Assembly (NCBI RefSeq): GCF_020906275.1
Contig: NZ_CP086727.1
Span: forward strand, 1,674,001 to 1,738,000
DNA length: 64,000 bases
Reading direction: 5' to 3'
DNA from: Parasphingorhabdus litoris DSM 22379
Lineage (GTDB): Bacteria; Pseudomonadota; Alphaproteobacteria; Sphingomonadales; Sphingomonadaceae
Part shown: one piece after another, positions 34,583 through 44,050 of the stretch
Position numbering within the stretch: position 1 is the first letter of the stretch
Layout: every line of letters begins with the position of its first letter
The notes under the pieces: model-generated
Databases searched by the model: none
What the model was told of the DNA's origin: nothing
The model's input: only the letters and a program-made list of their open reading frames with translations
Program-made: the position numbers and the translations under genes

Positions 34583-35838
34583 AGGGAAAGGGAAGGGACG
34601 TAAGCGGTCAGCAGCAGCACCGTTATTAGCGCGCCATAAAACGGCCAAATCGTGCGCACGACCTGTTCCGGTTTTGCTTTACCCACCGCACAGCCGACAA
34701 ATAACACCGACCCAACTGGCGGAGTCACCAGTCCGATGCCCAGATTGAGCAGCATAACGATACCGAAATGGACAGGATCAACACCGATATCCATTGCCAC
34801 CGGCAAGAATATAGGCGTGGTGATAATGATAAGCGGTGCCATATCCATGAACGCACCAAGAATGAGCAAGATCAGAAGGATCATGAGCATCACAATGGCC
34901 GGTTCGTTCGACAATGCTGTCAATGCACCAGCAAGTGCTTGCGGGCCTTCAAGCACGGCGAACAACCAGCCGAACATACTGGCTGTACCGATGATCAGCA
35001 TGACCATGGCGGTGGTACGCGCTGCACTCATCGCAGCTTCGAGAAACCGTTGTGGACCAAGTGAGCGATAGACAAAGGCACCAACCAAAATCGTATAGAT
35101 GACCGCGACCGCACTGCTTTCCGTGGGTGTGAAGATACCAAGAAGGATACCAAATATGATGATAAGCGCTGTCATCAGGCCCGGAAAGGCGACCACAAAT
35201 GCTCTGGTGAGAGAACCCCATCCGGGGAAGGTGCCTCGCGGATAGCCGCGTTTAGACGCAACCAGCCAGGCGACAGTCATAAGCGCTGCACCCGCCAGTA
35301 AACCGGGACCAATACCCGCTAGAAACAGATCGCCGACGCTGACACTGACCGGTGCCGCCGCCGCATAGATGATCATATTGTGCGAAGGGGGGATCAAGAT
35401 GCCAAGGATCGCGGCCGTTATCGTGACGTTGACCGCATAGTCGGCATCATATTCGCGCTCCTTCATCATCGGGATGAGTGAGGATCCGATGGCCGACACC
35501 GATGCAACTGCCGATCCCGAGACCGCACCGAACATCATGCTGGCACCGACATCAACCTGACCCAGTCCTCCGCGAGATCGACCAAAAAGTCCGTCGGCTA
35601 CACGGACCAACCGTTCCGCAATGCCGGTACGAGCCATCAGATCGCCTGCGAATACGAAGAACGGGATCGCCATCAGCGTAAAGACGTTCATGCCTGCTGC
35701 CATCCGCTGGAACGCAGCAATGGTAGGAATGCCAAGCAACATAAACAGCGCAAGGCTGGCTGCGCCAAGCGCGAAGGCAACTGGAACGCCGATCGCCAGC
35801 AATAGAAGCAGCAGTAATAGAAGCAAGCCTAGCGCCAT
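34558..35838 (-). CDS. dctM: TRAP transporter large permease (DctM)
   Basis: 426 aa, about 12 hydrophobic segments starting with a long Leu run (GLLLLLLLLLLAIGVPVAFALG). Family motifs FVFAGDLMARTGIAERL and GASMMFGAVSGSAVASVSAIGS, and DMAPLIIITTPIFLPVA near the C-terminus. It couples substrate uptake to Na+ or H+ together with DctQ and the periplasmic DctP. Overlaps dctQ by 10 bases upstream and uxuB downstream. Expected cargo is a uronic acid or a short uronide. Confidence 0.96.
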   Translation of the reverse strand: MALGLLLLLLLLLLAIGVPVAFALGAASLALFMLLGIPTIAAFQRMAAGMNVFTLMAIPFFVFAGDLMARTGIAERLVRVADGLFGRSRGGLGQVDVGASMMFGAVSGSAVASVSAIGSSLIPMMKEREYDADYAVNVTITAAILGILIPPSHNMIIYAAAAPVSVSVGDLFLAGIGPGLLAGAALMTVAWLVASKRGYPRGTFPGWGSLTRAFVVAFPGLMTALIIIFGILLGIFTPTESSAVAVIYTILVGAFVYRSLGPQRFLEAAMSAARTTAMVMLIIGTASMFGWLFAVLEGPQALAGALTALSNEPAIVMLMILLILLILGAFMDMAPLIIITTPIFLPVAMDIGVDPVHFGIVMLLNLGIGLVTPPVGSVLFVGCAVGKAKPEQVVRTIWPFYGALITVLLLTAYVPSLSLWLPSIFQ

Positions 35839-36326
35839 ATCGGTTCAACCGTGCGATTGCGGCGCAGAGCAACTATATGCTCCAGTGCGAAGGTGGCAAT
35901 CAAAGCACCGGCTCCGATGATTGGTAGATAGGCTGTGCCGCGCGGGAGGCCGAGCGTGGGGATTTCGTGTTGCCACGTGTTCACCGCTAGATCGACGCCG
36001 CCCTTGGTCATAGCGACCCCGAACAGAAGAACAACCATATGGCTGATATAGAGCAACCGCCGTCCGGCTGTTTCAGTTAGCGATTCCTGCAACAATGAAA
36101 GTCTTATGTGAAAGCCTTCCCTGACGCCGGCAGCAGCGGCGAACAGAATGAACCAAAGCATAAGGAACAGCGCTGCCTGCTCTGTCCATGCGGGGGATGA
36201 ATTGAGAATATATCGGGCAAAGACTTGCCATCCGATAATTATAGTCATGCCCACAAGGCCGATCGCTGAGGCATAAAGGGCGGCAATACTGGTTTTGCGC
36301 GACAAGTTAGCGAGAAACTCAGCCAC
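35829..36326 (-). CDS. dctQ: TRAP transporter small permease (DctQ)
   Basis: 165 aa from GTG at 36326, which overlaps the dctP stop by 8 bases; the longer frame to 36416 lies inside dctP. Four transmembrane segments, with the motif VFARYILNSSPAWTEQAALFLMLWF typical of DctQ, in which the Trp-Thr-Glu is conserved. Forms the membrane complex with DctM. Confidence 0.93.
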   Translation of the reverse strand: MAEFLANLSRKTSIAALYASAIGLVGMTIIIGWQVFARYILNSSPAWTEQAALFLMLWFILFAAAAGVREGFHIRLSLLQESLTETAGRRLLYISHMVVLLFGVAMTKGGVDLAVNTWQHEIPTLGLPRGTAYLPIIGAGALIATFALEHIVALRRNRTVEPIWR

Positions 36327-37332
36327 TGATCGCCACCATGTCTTCGGCGAGCTTGCGCAAATGTGGTGTCGCCAGGAATTTGTCCCATACAGGTTGCACT
36401 TTTTCGGAAAAAGCACGGAAGTCCGGTTCGATTACTGTCACACCCGCCTCAGCCAGCCGCGTTTTGGCATCGTTTGTCCGCTGGTCCCACAGGGTGCGCA
36501 TCAGCGGTACGCTCTCCTTGGCGCTTTGCCGTATGAGTGTGCGATCGTCTTCAGACAGCTTGGCCCAACTCCGTCCGGACACCAGCAAAACTTCAGGCGC
36601 CATAACATGCCGGGTCAGACTATAAGTGCCAGCGGCTTCGAAATGACGGCTGCTTTCATAGGATGGCCAGTTATTTTCCGCTCCATCTACAACACCTTGC
36701 ATGAGACCTTGATAGACCTCACCATAAGCCATTGGCGTTGCATCGCCGCCAAGCGCCTCAATCATTGCGACATACAGATCACTGTTCTGGACGCGAATCT
36801 TGAGCCCTTTCAGATCCGCTGGTTTGGTGATCTCCCGGCTTGAGGTATAGAAAGATCGCGCGCCGCTGTCGTAAAAGCACAGGCCGATCAATCCATGCGG
36901 ACGCAGGGCTTCCAAAATGGTGTGTCCGGGCGTCCCGTCCATGGCGGCGCGCATGTGGCTTTCGTCGCGGAATAGGAAAGGCAGCGCCGGGACAAGTGTT
37001 TCTGGCGCTATGGAGTTGAGCGGCGCGAGATTGACACGATTGAAGTCCAACCCGCCGAATATTGCCAGTTCCAGGGTGTCCTTTTCTTCACCAAGCTGTC
37101 CGCCTGTATAAAGCCTTACGTTAAGCCGCCCATCAGTCTGTTCTTTCAGCCTGGCCGCGATCGATCGGACCGCTTCAACGGTCGGATAACCGTCAGGGTG
37201 CGTATCTGCCGCGCGCAAGACACCGCCTTCACCAAGCATGGCAGCGGTGCGGTCGCAGCCCGCTAGCGCCGCAGCGCCCAAGCCTGCGGCTCCAGTCAAA
37301 AGAGCGCGCCGGGAAAGCGGAAAGCTAGTCAT
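36319..37332 (-). CDS. dctP: TRAP transporter substrate-binding protein (DctP)
   Basis: 337 aa. N-terminus has both a twin-arginine motif (SRRALLTG) and a lipobox (LAGC), so it is probably a Tat-exported lipoprotein. LRAADTHPDGYPTVEAV and GGQLGEEKDTLELAIFGGLDF are family signatures, and a conserved Arg in KIRVQNSDLY (near 170) usually contacts the ligand carboxylate. Sits directly downstream of uxaC (TGATG overlap), so a hexuronate such as glucuronate or galacturonate is the probable ligand. Confidence 0.94.
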   Translation of the reverse strand: MTSFPLSRRALLTGAAGLGAAALAGCDRTAAMLGEGGVLRAADTHPDGYPTVEAVRSIAARLKEQTDGRLNVRLYTGGQLGEEKDTLELAIFGGLDFNRVNLAPLNSIAPETLVPALPFLFRDESHMRAAMDGTPGHTILEALRPHGLIGLCFYDSGARSFYTSSREITKPADLKGLKIRVQNSDLYVAMIEALGGDATPMAYGEVYQGLMQGVVDGAENNWPSYESSRHFEAAGTYSLTRHVMAPEVLLVSGRSWAKLSEDDRTLIRQSAKESVPLMRTLWDQRTNDAKTRLAEAGVTVIEPDFRAFSEKVQPVWDKFLATPHLRKLAEDMVAISG

Positions 37333-38756
37333 CAGAGCCGATAGGCTTTCTTTGCGAGGTTATAAGTAAGGTCGGCAGCGATTTGATGCGCTTCGTCCCT
37401 ATCCATTCGATGTTCTGCCACAAGCCGCGCCAGGAAACCGCAATCCATCCGCCGCGCGACATCGTGCCGGGCAGGAATACTGAGGAAAGCCCGGGTGTCA
37501 TCGTTGAAACCGACCGTGTTGTAAAAGCCTGCGGTTTCGGTTACTTGCTCACGGAAACGGCGCATGCCCTCTGGGCTATCATGGAACCACCAAGATGGCC
37601 CCAGCTTGAGCGCAGGATAATGTCCTGCAAGCGGTGCCAGTTCGCGTGAATAGCTTGTTTCGTCTAGCGTAAAGAGAATGATGGTCAGATCGGGATCGTT
37701 ACCAACCGCATCCAGCAACGGTTGTAATTGGCGGACGTAGCCAGTCTCCATGGGGATATCCGCTCCGCAGTCCCGGCCATATTGTTTAAACAGCGTTGCA
37801 TTGTGGTTGCGAAATGACCCTGGGTGAATTTGCATGGTCAGACCGTCGGCCTGGCTCATTTTGGCCATTTCGGTGAGCATTTGACCACGAAATAGCTCTG
37901 AATCCTGGGCGTTGGCCTTGCCATGTCGCACGCGTTCGAACAGAGTGGCCGTATCGTCCTGGGAAAGATTGCTCGTGAATGCAGTTGGATGACCATGATC
38001 AGTGCTTGTGGCGCCATGCTCGGCAAAGAAGGCCCGGCGATTCCTAAGCGCGTTTAGATAACCGCTCCAAACTGTGACATCCTCGCCAGTCAATTTGCCG
38101 AGAGCAGCAATATTATCCGCAAAGCCTTCATATTCGGGATCGCAGACATTGTCGGGGCGAAATGCGGTAATGACTTTTTTGCCCCAGCCATCGGCTTTCA
38201 ACTGTCGATGATGATCAAGCGGATCAAGCGGGTCCTCCGTCGTAGCTATTGTTTCGATACCAAAGCGATCGAACAGGGCGCGCGGCCGAAACTCGTCACG
38301 CGAAAGACATTCGGCGATCTGATCGTAGTAAAGATCAGCAGTTTCCGCCGTTAGCTCTACATCGAGTTCAAAAATTTCTGAATATACATGGTCATGCCAC
38401 ATACGTGTCGGCGTGCCTGCGAACAGATGGTAATTCTCCGCGAAGATATGCCATATCTTTCTTGGATCTTCTTCCACTGGTCGATCGCTGCTGCCCGGTG
38501 CGGGTTTGAGGCCTAGATCTTCTAGAGCGATTCCTTGACTGTAAAGCATCCGGTAGACGTAGTGGTCAGGCTGGATCAGCAATGCAGCAGGGTTGGAAAA
38601 GGCTTCGTTCTCGGCGAACCAGCTCGGATCAGTATGGCCGTGTGGGCTCAGGATCGGCAAATCGCGTATATTCGCGTACAGTTCTCTAGCGATTTGCCGT
38701 GTGTCGTTGTCGGCGGGAAATAGCCGGTCCGGATTGAGGCGAAGCGGTTTCGTCAT
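37332..38756 (-). CDS. uxaC: Uronate isomerase
   Basis: 474 aa, usual length. Amidohydrolase-fold enzyme with the early metal-binding HGHTD in ILSPHGHTDPSWF near 36-46, and TMQIHPGSFRNHN and ILFTLDETSYSRELAPLAGHYP farther on. Interconverts D-glucuronate with D-fructuronate, and D-galacturonate with D-tagaturonate. Second gene after the FadR-type regulator, with ATGA overlap. It is the entry step for free uronate from the GH2 and GH28 enzymes. Confidence 0.97.
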   Translation of the reverse strand: MTKPLRLNPDRLFPADNDTRQIARELYANIRDLPILSPHGHTDPSWFAENEAFSNPAALLIQPDHYVYRMLYSQGIALEDLGLKPAPGSSDRPVEEDPRKIWHIFAENYHLFAGTPTRMWHDHVYSEIFELDVELTAETADLYYDQIAECLSRDEFRPRALFDRFGIETIATTEDPLDPLDHHRQLKADGWGKKVITAFRPDNVCDPEYEGFADNIAALGKLTGEDVTVWSGYLNALRNRRAFFAEHGATSTDHGHPTAFTSNLSQDDTATLFERVRHGKANAQDSELFRGQMLTEMAKMSQADGLTMQIHPGSFRNHNATLFKQYGRDCGADIPMETGYVRQLQPLLDAVGNDPDLTIILFTLDETSYSRELAPLAGHYPALKLGPSWWFHDSPEGMRRFREQVTETAGFYNTVGFNDDTRAFLSIPARHDVARRMDCGFLARLVAEHRMDRDEAHQIAADLTYNLAKKAYRL

Positions 38757-39520
38757 TCCATTCCTATCACACGGTATTTTTTACGGTTTTCGGCAGCTTC
38801 GACACGCGCTTTTTCAACTGCTTCAGCTTCGGTTGCAGCAAACAGCATATCAGCTACGCCGTGAAGATGTGTGCGCATCGCGGCACGTGCAGCATTGGCA
38901 TCACCGGTTTTCAGAGCATCAACAATAGCGCGATGCTCGTCAATTCTCGGTTTGACGCCCTCGACACGAGCCTTTTCCAGAAATTTGATCGTCTGAAGCG
39001 ATCTATGCCGTGCTTCCCACAGGGATCCCACAACATGGACCATACCACTATTTTGCGTGGCTTCGGCGATAGCCATATGAAAGCGATGGTCAGCATCTTC
39101 TGACATGACGACGTCGCCACGGGTGTTCTCTGCTTCCATTTCGCCGAGCAATTGTTCCAATTCTTCAATTTGATCAGGTTTGATGTGCGTCGCGGCAAGC
39201 GCACATGCTTCGCCTTCGACCAGCGCCCGCGTTTCAAGCAGTTCGAACGGGCCAATATCCATCGGTGCGGCCTTGCCGCGGCGTTGTAGCGCCCGGACAT
39301 AGACGCCTGAACCCGTGCAGACTTCGACCAGCCCGTCGACCTCAAGTGCGATCATAGCTTCACGAATGGTCGGGCGGCTGACGTTGAACTGTTCAGCCAA
39401 CACACGTTCTGCCGGGAGGCGGTCGCCGATCTCATACTGACCTCCCAATATTTGGCGGGCAATTTCTTTTGTGACGGTTTCATAAAGCCGACGCGGAGGT
39501 TTGGTGGGACGCTCATTCAT
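38753..39520 (-). CDS. GntR-family regulator, FadR subfamily
   Basis: 255 aa. N-terminal winged helix-turn-helix with RLPAERVLAEQFNVSRPTIREAM at about 32-54, and a C-terminal FCD ligand-binding domain with LLETRALVEGEACALAA and HRFHMAIAEATQNSGMVHV (metal and ligand His). First gene of the uronate operon and divergent from manD. FadR-type regulators of this group (UxuR/ExuR-like) are repressors released by uronates or their keto-acid products. Sites close to TTGGTCTGACCAA in the island's promoters are the likely operators, including two in its own upstream gap. Confidence 0.94.
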   Translation of the reverse strand: MNERPTKPPRRLYETVTKEIARQILGGQYEIGDRLPAERVLAEQFNVSRPTIREAMIALEVDGLVEVCTGSGVYVRALQRRGKAAPMDIGPFELLETRALVEGEACALAATHIKPDQIEELEQLLGEMEAENTRGDVVMSEDADHRFHMAIAEATQNSGMVHVVGSLWEARHRSLQTIKFLEKARVEGVKPRIDEHRAIVDALKTGDANAARAAMRTHLHGVADMLFAATEAEAVEKARVEAAENRKKYRVIGME

Positions 39521-39544
39521 TGTGTTTTCCTAATGGCTAAAAAA

Positions 39545-39557
39545 TTGGCCTTACCAG
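39545..39557. promoter_or_regulatory. Predicted GntR operator, regulator/manD gap (site 1)
   Basis: TTGGCCTTACCAG fits the pattern TTGGnCTnACCAA found upstream of other island genes. It lies between the divergent regulator and manD. Confidence 0.5.
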
Positions 39558-39567
39558 AATTGAAAAG

Positions 39568-39579
39568 TTGACAGACCAA
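39568..39579. promoter_or_regulatory. Predicted GntR operator, regulator/manD gap (site 2)
   Basis: TTGACAGACCAA; its reverse complement TTGGTCTGTCAA shares the half-site TTGGTCTG with the palindrome at 48449. It is ten bases from site 1. Confidence 0.5.
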
Positions 39580-39632
39580 ATGCGGAATGTCAAGCGAACC
39601 AGAACATTATAGATAGAAGGAGGGAGGGCAAG

Positions 39633-40841
39633 ATGATTATTCGTAACGCCAAGGTGATTATATGCTCGCCTGGTCGGAACTTCGTCACTCTGAAAATCGA
39701 AACCGATCAGGGCGTATATGGGATAGGTGATGCAACACTGAACGGCCGCGAAAAAGCTGTCGTTGCTTATCTTGAGGACCATGTTGTGCCGTTGCTTATC
39801 GGCCGTGATGCCAGTCGTATAGAGGATATCTGGCAGGCATTATATCGCGGTGCTTACTGGCGGCGGGGGCCCATAACGATGACGGCGATCGCAGCGGTTG
39901 ATACAGCCTTGTGGGATATCAAGGCGAAGGCCGCAGGTATGCCGCTATATCAATTGCTGGGCGGTGCCTCTCGCAATGGTGTGCTGGTCTATGGTCATGC
40001 CAATGGTGCGGACATTGCTGAAACTGTAGATCAAGTCGGTCGCTATAAGGATATGGGTTATCGCGCCATTCGCGCGCAATCCGGAATTCCAGGGGTTAAG
40101 GGAGCTTATGGGGTAGGGCGCGGTGACATGTACTATGAGCCAGCCGATGCAATCCTGCCGACCGAGACGCTGTGGGATACATCATCTTATGTGACCTTTG
40201 CGCCGAAATTGTTTGAAGCGATTCGTAATGAACATGGGGATGAAATCGAACTGCTGCATGATGTCCATCATCGGCTGTCCCCGATTGAGGCGGGACGACT
40301 AGGTAAATCATTGGAACCCTACCGTCTTTTCTGGATGGAGGATTGTACTTCTGCGGAGAATCAGGAGGCTTTTCAGCTTGTTCGCCAGCATACTGTCACG
40401 CCGTTGGCAGTAGGAGAGATTTTTAATTCGATTCATGATTGCCGCGAGCTGATTCAGAACCAGTTGATTGATTATATCCGTGCCACTGTCGTCCATGCCG
40501 GCGGGATCACACATATGCGGCAGATTGCGGGACTGGCCGCGCTTTATCAGGTACGAACAGGCTGTCACGGAGCAACTGATTTATCGCCCGCAAGCATGGG
40601 GGCTGCGCTGCATTTCGACTTGTGGGTACCCAATTTCGGTATTCAAGAATATATGCGGCATAGCGAAGAAACCGATGCTGTTTTTCCGCACAGTTACAAT
40701 TTTGAGGACGGCTATCTACATCCAGGAGAAACACCCGGCATTGGCGTGGATATCGATGAAAAACTAGCCGCAAAATACCCCTACCAGCCCAGACAACTGC
40801 CAATTGCTCGCCTTCGCGACGGTACAATGTGGAACTGGTAG
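39633..40841 (+). CDS. manD: D-mannonate dehydratase, enolase superfamily (ManD)
   Basis: 402 aa, the same length as the characterised Novosphingobium aromaticivorans enzyme, as I recall it. Metal ligands Asp210, Glu236 and Glu262, the catalytic Arg147 and Tyr159, and His212 all fall at positions matching that enzyme. Dehydrates D-mannonate to 2-keto-3-deoxy-D-gluconate in the cytoplasm. It replaces the unrelated UxuA, of which there is no sign here. A strong AGGAGGGAGG ribosome site lies just upstream. First gene of the plus-strand operon, divergent from the FadR-type regulator, with predicted operators in the gap. Confidence 0.97.
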   Translation: MIIRNAKVIICSPGRNFVTLKIETDQGVYGIGDATLNGREKAVVAYLEDHVVPLLIGRDASRIEDIWQALYRGAYWRRGPITMTAIAAVDTALWDIKAKAAGMPLYQLLGGASRNGVLVYGHANGADIAETVDQVGRYKDMGYRAIRAQSGIPGVKGAYGVGRGDMYYEPADAILPTETLWDTSSYVTFAPKLFEAIRNEHGDEIELLHDVHHRLSPIEAGRLGKSLEPYRLFWMEDCTSAENQEAFQLVRQHTVTPLAVGEIFNSIHDCRELIQNQLIDYIRATVVHAGGITHMRQIAGLAALYQVRTGCHGATDLSPASMGAALHFDLWVPNFGIQEYMRHSEETDAVFPHSYNFEDGYLHPGETPGIGVDIDEKLAAKYPYQPRQLPIARLRDGTMWNW

Positions 40842-40875
40842 GGCGGATGGTGTTCAATAACTATATCACCAGTGA

Positions 40876-42654
40876 ATGGATGTCATGAATATGCGTCCAG
40901 AAACCAACGGCTTCCGCGAGGCCATTTCTCTTGATGGTATCTGGTATTGCCGCGCAGATAAAGATGGTTTGGGGCATAGCAACGGTTGGGCTAAGGGTTG
41001 GTCAGTTACTGACCCTGACAGCCACCCCATTGCTGTTCCAGGCAGTTGGAACGAACAACTGGCCGAAGCGGGTTTGATGAATTTCGAAGGGCCGATGTGG
41101 TATCAGCGTCAGGTCCGTATTCCGGAGCGAGCGGCCGGAGCAGATATCATGCTGCATTTCGGTAGCGCAGATTACCGGGCAGAGATTTTTTGCAACGGAC
41201 AGCGCGTCGGAAAGAGTGGACCGCTGATGCTGCCTTTTGCAGTTGATATTGGGGCAGTGGCGCGACCAGGAAAGATAATCACACTTGTTGTCAAAGTCAC
41301 CGCGCGACTACCAAAACATGGTCCAATGCAGGAGGTCCGCAGTGAGGACTACGTTGCGGAGGGGCGTGCTCGTGATGAGTATTGGCCAGCCGTACGGTTC
41401 GATTTCTTTCCCTTTGGTGGCCTGAACCGGTCGGTTCACTTGTGTCTTTTGCCGAAATTGCGGATTGAGAATGTGACTATCGACACCGGTTGGTCGGGCG
41501 GCAAGTCGAGCCTTGGAGTTAGCACCGAAACGAAGGGCGGTAGCGGCAAGCTACGGCTCCTGATCGACGGCGAACGGCTCGACCAGCCTTTCGAAGCGGG
41601 CATTCAAGCGCGCTTCACGCCCTATGTACAGCCGTGGTCACCCGATAATCCGGTGCTTTATGATTGCTCCATCGAGCTGCTTGGCGAGACCGGGCAGGTG
41701 CTCGACCGGATCGAACGCCGCATTGGTTTCCGTACGTTACGGGTTGAAGGATTGCAGTTGCTGCTCAACGACCAGCCCATCATACTTAAGGGCTTTGGCA
41801 AGCATGAAGACACGCCTGTTCATGGGCGCGGTGTAAATTTGCCGATGTTGGTGAAAGATTTCGGTTTGCTTGACTGGATCGGAGCGAATTCGGTGCGGAC
41901 ATCGCACTATCCCTATGACGAGGCGTTTCTCGATATGGCGGATGAGCGCGGCATTCTCGTTATCTCGGAATGCTTCTCCGTCAATCTCGACTTCCGCAAA
42001 ATATCGGATGAGGATCAGAACGCCCATCGCAGTGCGCTTGAAGCGCAATTCGCACGCGACCGGCATCATGCCAGCGTCGTTGCATGGTCGCTGTCCAATG
42101 AACCGGGCTATTTGGCCGAGCCGGAATATGGCGCACGATCCGGGCCTTATTGGCGAGACCTTTTCGACTATGCGCGGCAGCTCGATTCCTCCCGTCCGAT
42201 GACGGTTGCCAACGTGCAATATGCGGGAAATGCCGATCCGGCGTTCGACTATTGTGACTTCCTGACCATCAACCGTTATCATGGCTGGTATTCGGAGCCC
42301 GGCCAGCTTGACCGCGCCAGTTCTGCGCTGACTGAAACGCTGGACGATCTGGCAAAGGCACATGAGAAACCGATCTTCATTTCCGAATTTGGTGCAGATG
42401 CCGTTGCCGGAATGCATGCGACCATCGATCAGATGTGGACCGAGGAATATCAGTCCGATTTGATCGCGCTCTACTGGCAGATCATTGCCGAACATCAGAA
42501 TTGCATTGGCGGGCATGTTTGGAACTTCGCCGATTTTCGCACCGCACAACACGGGCGGCGGGCGGTGATGAATCGAAAAGGCGTCTTTACACGTGAACGC
42601 GATCCGAAACGGTCTGCCTTCACTCTCAAAAAATTATGGGGAGCGGGGACTTGA
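40876..42654 (+). CDS. Cytoplasmic glycoside hydrolase family 2 (beta-glucuronidase-like)
   Basis: 592 aa; no signal peptide, so it acts in the cytoplasm. GH2 sugar-binding domain with IAVPGSWNEQL, then barrel with SVRTSHYPYDEAFLDMADE. Acid/base Glu409 in WSLSNEPGY and nucleophile Glu504 in FISEFGAD. NRYHGWYSEPGQL near 473 resembles beta-glucuronidase sequences. A start at 40876 is used; ATGs at 40885 and 40891 are equally possible, since no clear ribosome site is seen. Overlaps the downstream GPH symporter gene, a pair like uidA-uidB. Probably cleaves small imported glucuronides. Confidence 0.93.
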   Translation: MDVMNMRPETNGFREAISLDGIWYCRADKDGLGHSNGWAKGWSVTDPDSHPIAVPGSWNEQLAEAGLMNFEGPMWYQRQVRIPERAAGADIMLHFGSADYRAEIFCNGQRVGKSGPLMLPFAVDIGAVARPGKIITLVVKVTARLPKHGPMQEVRSEDYVAEGRARDEYWPAVRFDFFPFGGLNRSVHLCLLPKLRIENVTIDTGWSGGKSSLGVSTETKGGSGKLRLLIDGERLDQPFEAGIQARFTPYVQPWSPDNPVLYDCSIELLGETGQVLDRIERRIGFRTLRVEGLQLLLNDQPIILKGFGKHEDTPVHGRGVNLPMLVKDFGLLDWIGANSVRTSHYPYDEAFLDMADERGILVISECFSVNLDFRKISDEDQNAHRSALEAQFARDRHHASVVAWSLSNEPGYLAEPEYGARSGPYWRDLFDYARQLDSSRPMTVANVQYAGNADPAFDYCDFLTINRYHGWYSEPGQLDRASSALTETLDDLAKAHEKPIFISEFGADAVAGMHATIDQMWTEEYQSDLIALYWQIIAEHQNCIGGHVWNFADFRTAQHGRRAVMNRKGVFTRERDPKRSAFTLKKLWGAGT

Positions 42655-44045
42655 GTGCAGGCAAATTACGGTTCGGTCAAAAACTTGGCTGGGGTATCGG
42701 AGATTTCGGCTTTAACATCTATTGGCAGGCCCTTAATCTGCTTCTGATGCCGTTCTACACGGATGTGCTGGGCCTCGATCCGATTCTGGCGGGCACGGTA
42801 TTTTTGGCGGCCAGCTTGTTCGACGGCTTTGCGGACAGTGTAATTGGTGCGGTGGCCGACCGCACCCGGTCGAAATATGGCAGCTATCGGCCTTATCTGA
42901 TTTTTGTCAGCCCGCTGTTGGTAGTCGTTTTCATGGCCTGTTTTATCGGTATTGATGCCGGGCAGGGCGGTTTGTTCGCTTATGCTCTGTTGTCGCAAAT
43001 GGCTCTGAGAACGGTCTATTCTCTGGTTAATATCCCATATTCGACGCTCTCGGCACGCATTACCGATGACAGTGATACGCGCAGTCAGCTTGCTGGCATT
43101 CGTATTGCGTTCGCGATGTTAGGCGGGATTACGGTAACATTCCTGTTGCCTACCATCGTTGATGCCCTGCAAGGGGAATTCGGCGGCAATGGAAATATTC
43201 CCTATATTATCGCAGCTGGCATTTGCGGGATTCTATCCCTGCCGATCTTTTGGATATGTTTCCTCTCCACGAGTGAGCCGGAGCAGCTGGAAGATGCCAA
43301 TCCCGAGGGATTCTATTGGGGCGCGGTGTGGGAAGATCTGGTTTCGGTTGCACGGATAGCGCGAACCAACACCCCGTTGCTGCGCGTATTTGGCTGTATG
43401 ATCGTATCCTCGCTTGCTTTCACGATGACCAACAAGTGCCTCACATATTATATCAACCATTATCTCGAAGCGCCTGAACTACGATCCTATCTTTTGCCCT
43501 TCGCGCTGTTTATCAACATGCTGTTCTGTCCGATCTGGGCCTGGGCCGCACAGCGTTGGTCCAAGCGCCAGGCATGGCTTACCGCAAATGTAATTAGCAT
43601 ACTCGGCTATCTCGCGTTCTTCCTGTCGGAGAGCCGGGATCCGGCGGTGGCAGCGGTAATGCTCGGTATCGTCTCTGCGGCCAATGCGGCCTATGTCGTA
43701 TTGGTATGGGCGATGATCCCTGACACGGTCGAATATTCCGAATGGACCACCGGTCAGCGCCATGATGCGAAGGTTTTCGGCATTGCCAGCTTCTCTAAAC
43801 AGGCGGCTCTGGGACTGAATGGGATTGTCCTGGGGTTGCTCTTGTCCTGGGTCGGTTATCAAAGCGGCAGTGAGGTTCAGTCTGCCGACGCTATCGAAGG
43901 GATTAAGTCGATTATGACGCTGGTGCCGTTATTGGGCATTTTGCTGTCGGCACTGATCATGTGGAATTACCGGCTCGACCGCACCATGCATGCGCAGATC
44001 TCGCGCGAACTGGTGGAGCGCCGCGCCGCTGGCCAAGGAGGATGA
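42636..44045 (+). CDS. GPH-family sugar:cation symporter (MFS)
   Basis: 469 aa with 12 predicted transmembrane segments. Early KLGWGIGDFGFNIYW is the typical GPH start, and DVLGLDPILAGTVFLAASLFDGFADSVIGAVADRT corresponds to helices 2-3 with the cation-site Asp. Relatives import glucuronides (UidB), melibiose or xylosides. Overlaps the GH2 gene by 19 bases (a TTG at 42651 is an alternative start). Its position between a cytoplasmic GH2 and an exported GH28-like enzyme points to uptake of a short uronide. Confidence 0.93.
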   Translation: MGSGDLSAGKLRFGQKLGWGIGDFGFNIYWQALNLLLMPFYTDVLGLDPILAGTVFLAASLFDGFADSVIGAVADRTRSKYGSYRPYLIFVSPLLVVVFMACFIGIDAGQGGLFAYALLSQMALRTVYSLVNIPYSTLSARITDDSDTRSQLAGIRIAFAMLGGITVTFLLPTIVDALQGEFGGNGNIPYIIAAGICGILSLPIFWICFLSTSEPEQLEDANPEGFYWGAVWEDLVSVARIARTNTPLLRVFGCMIVSSLAFTMTNKCLTYYINHYLEAPELRSYLLPFALFINMLFCPIWAWAAQRWSKRQAWLTANVISILGYLAFFLSESRDPAVAAVMLGIVSAANAAYVVLVWAMIPDTVEYSEWTTGQRHDAKVFGIASFSKQAALGLNGIVLGLLLSWVGYQSGSEVQSADAIEGIKSIMTLVPLLGILLSALIMWNYRLDRTMHAQISRELVERRAAGQGG

Positions 44046-44050
44046 TGAAG

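Noticed and set aside
41737..42552. Long minus-strand open frame opposite the cytoplasmic GH2
   Set aside because: Antisense to the catalytic barrel; no family signature.
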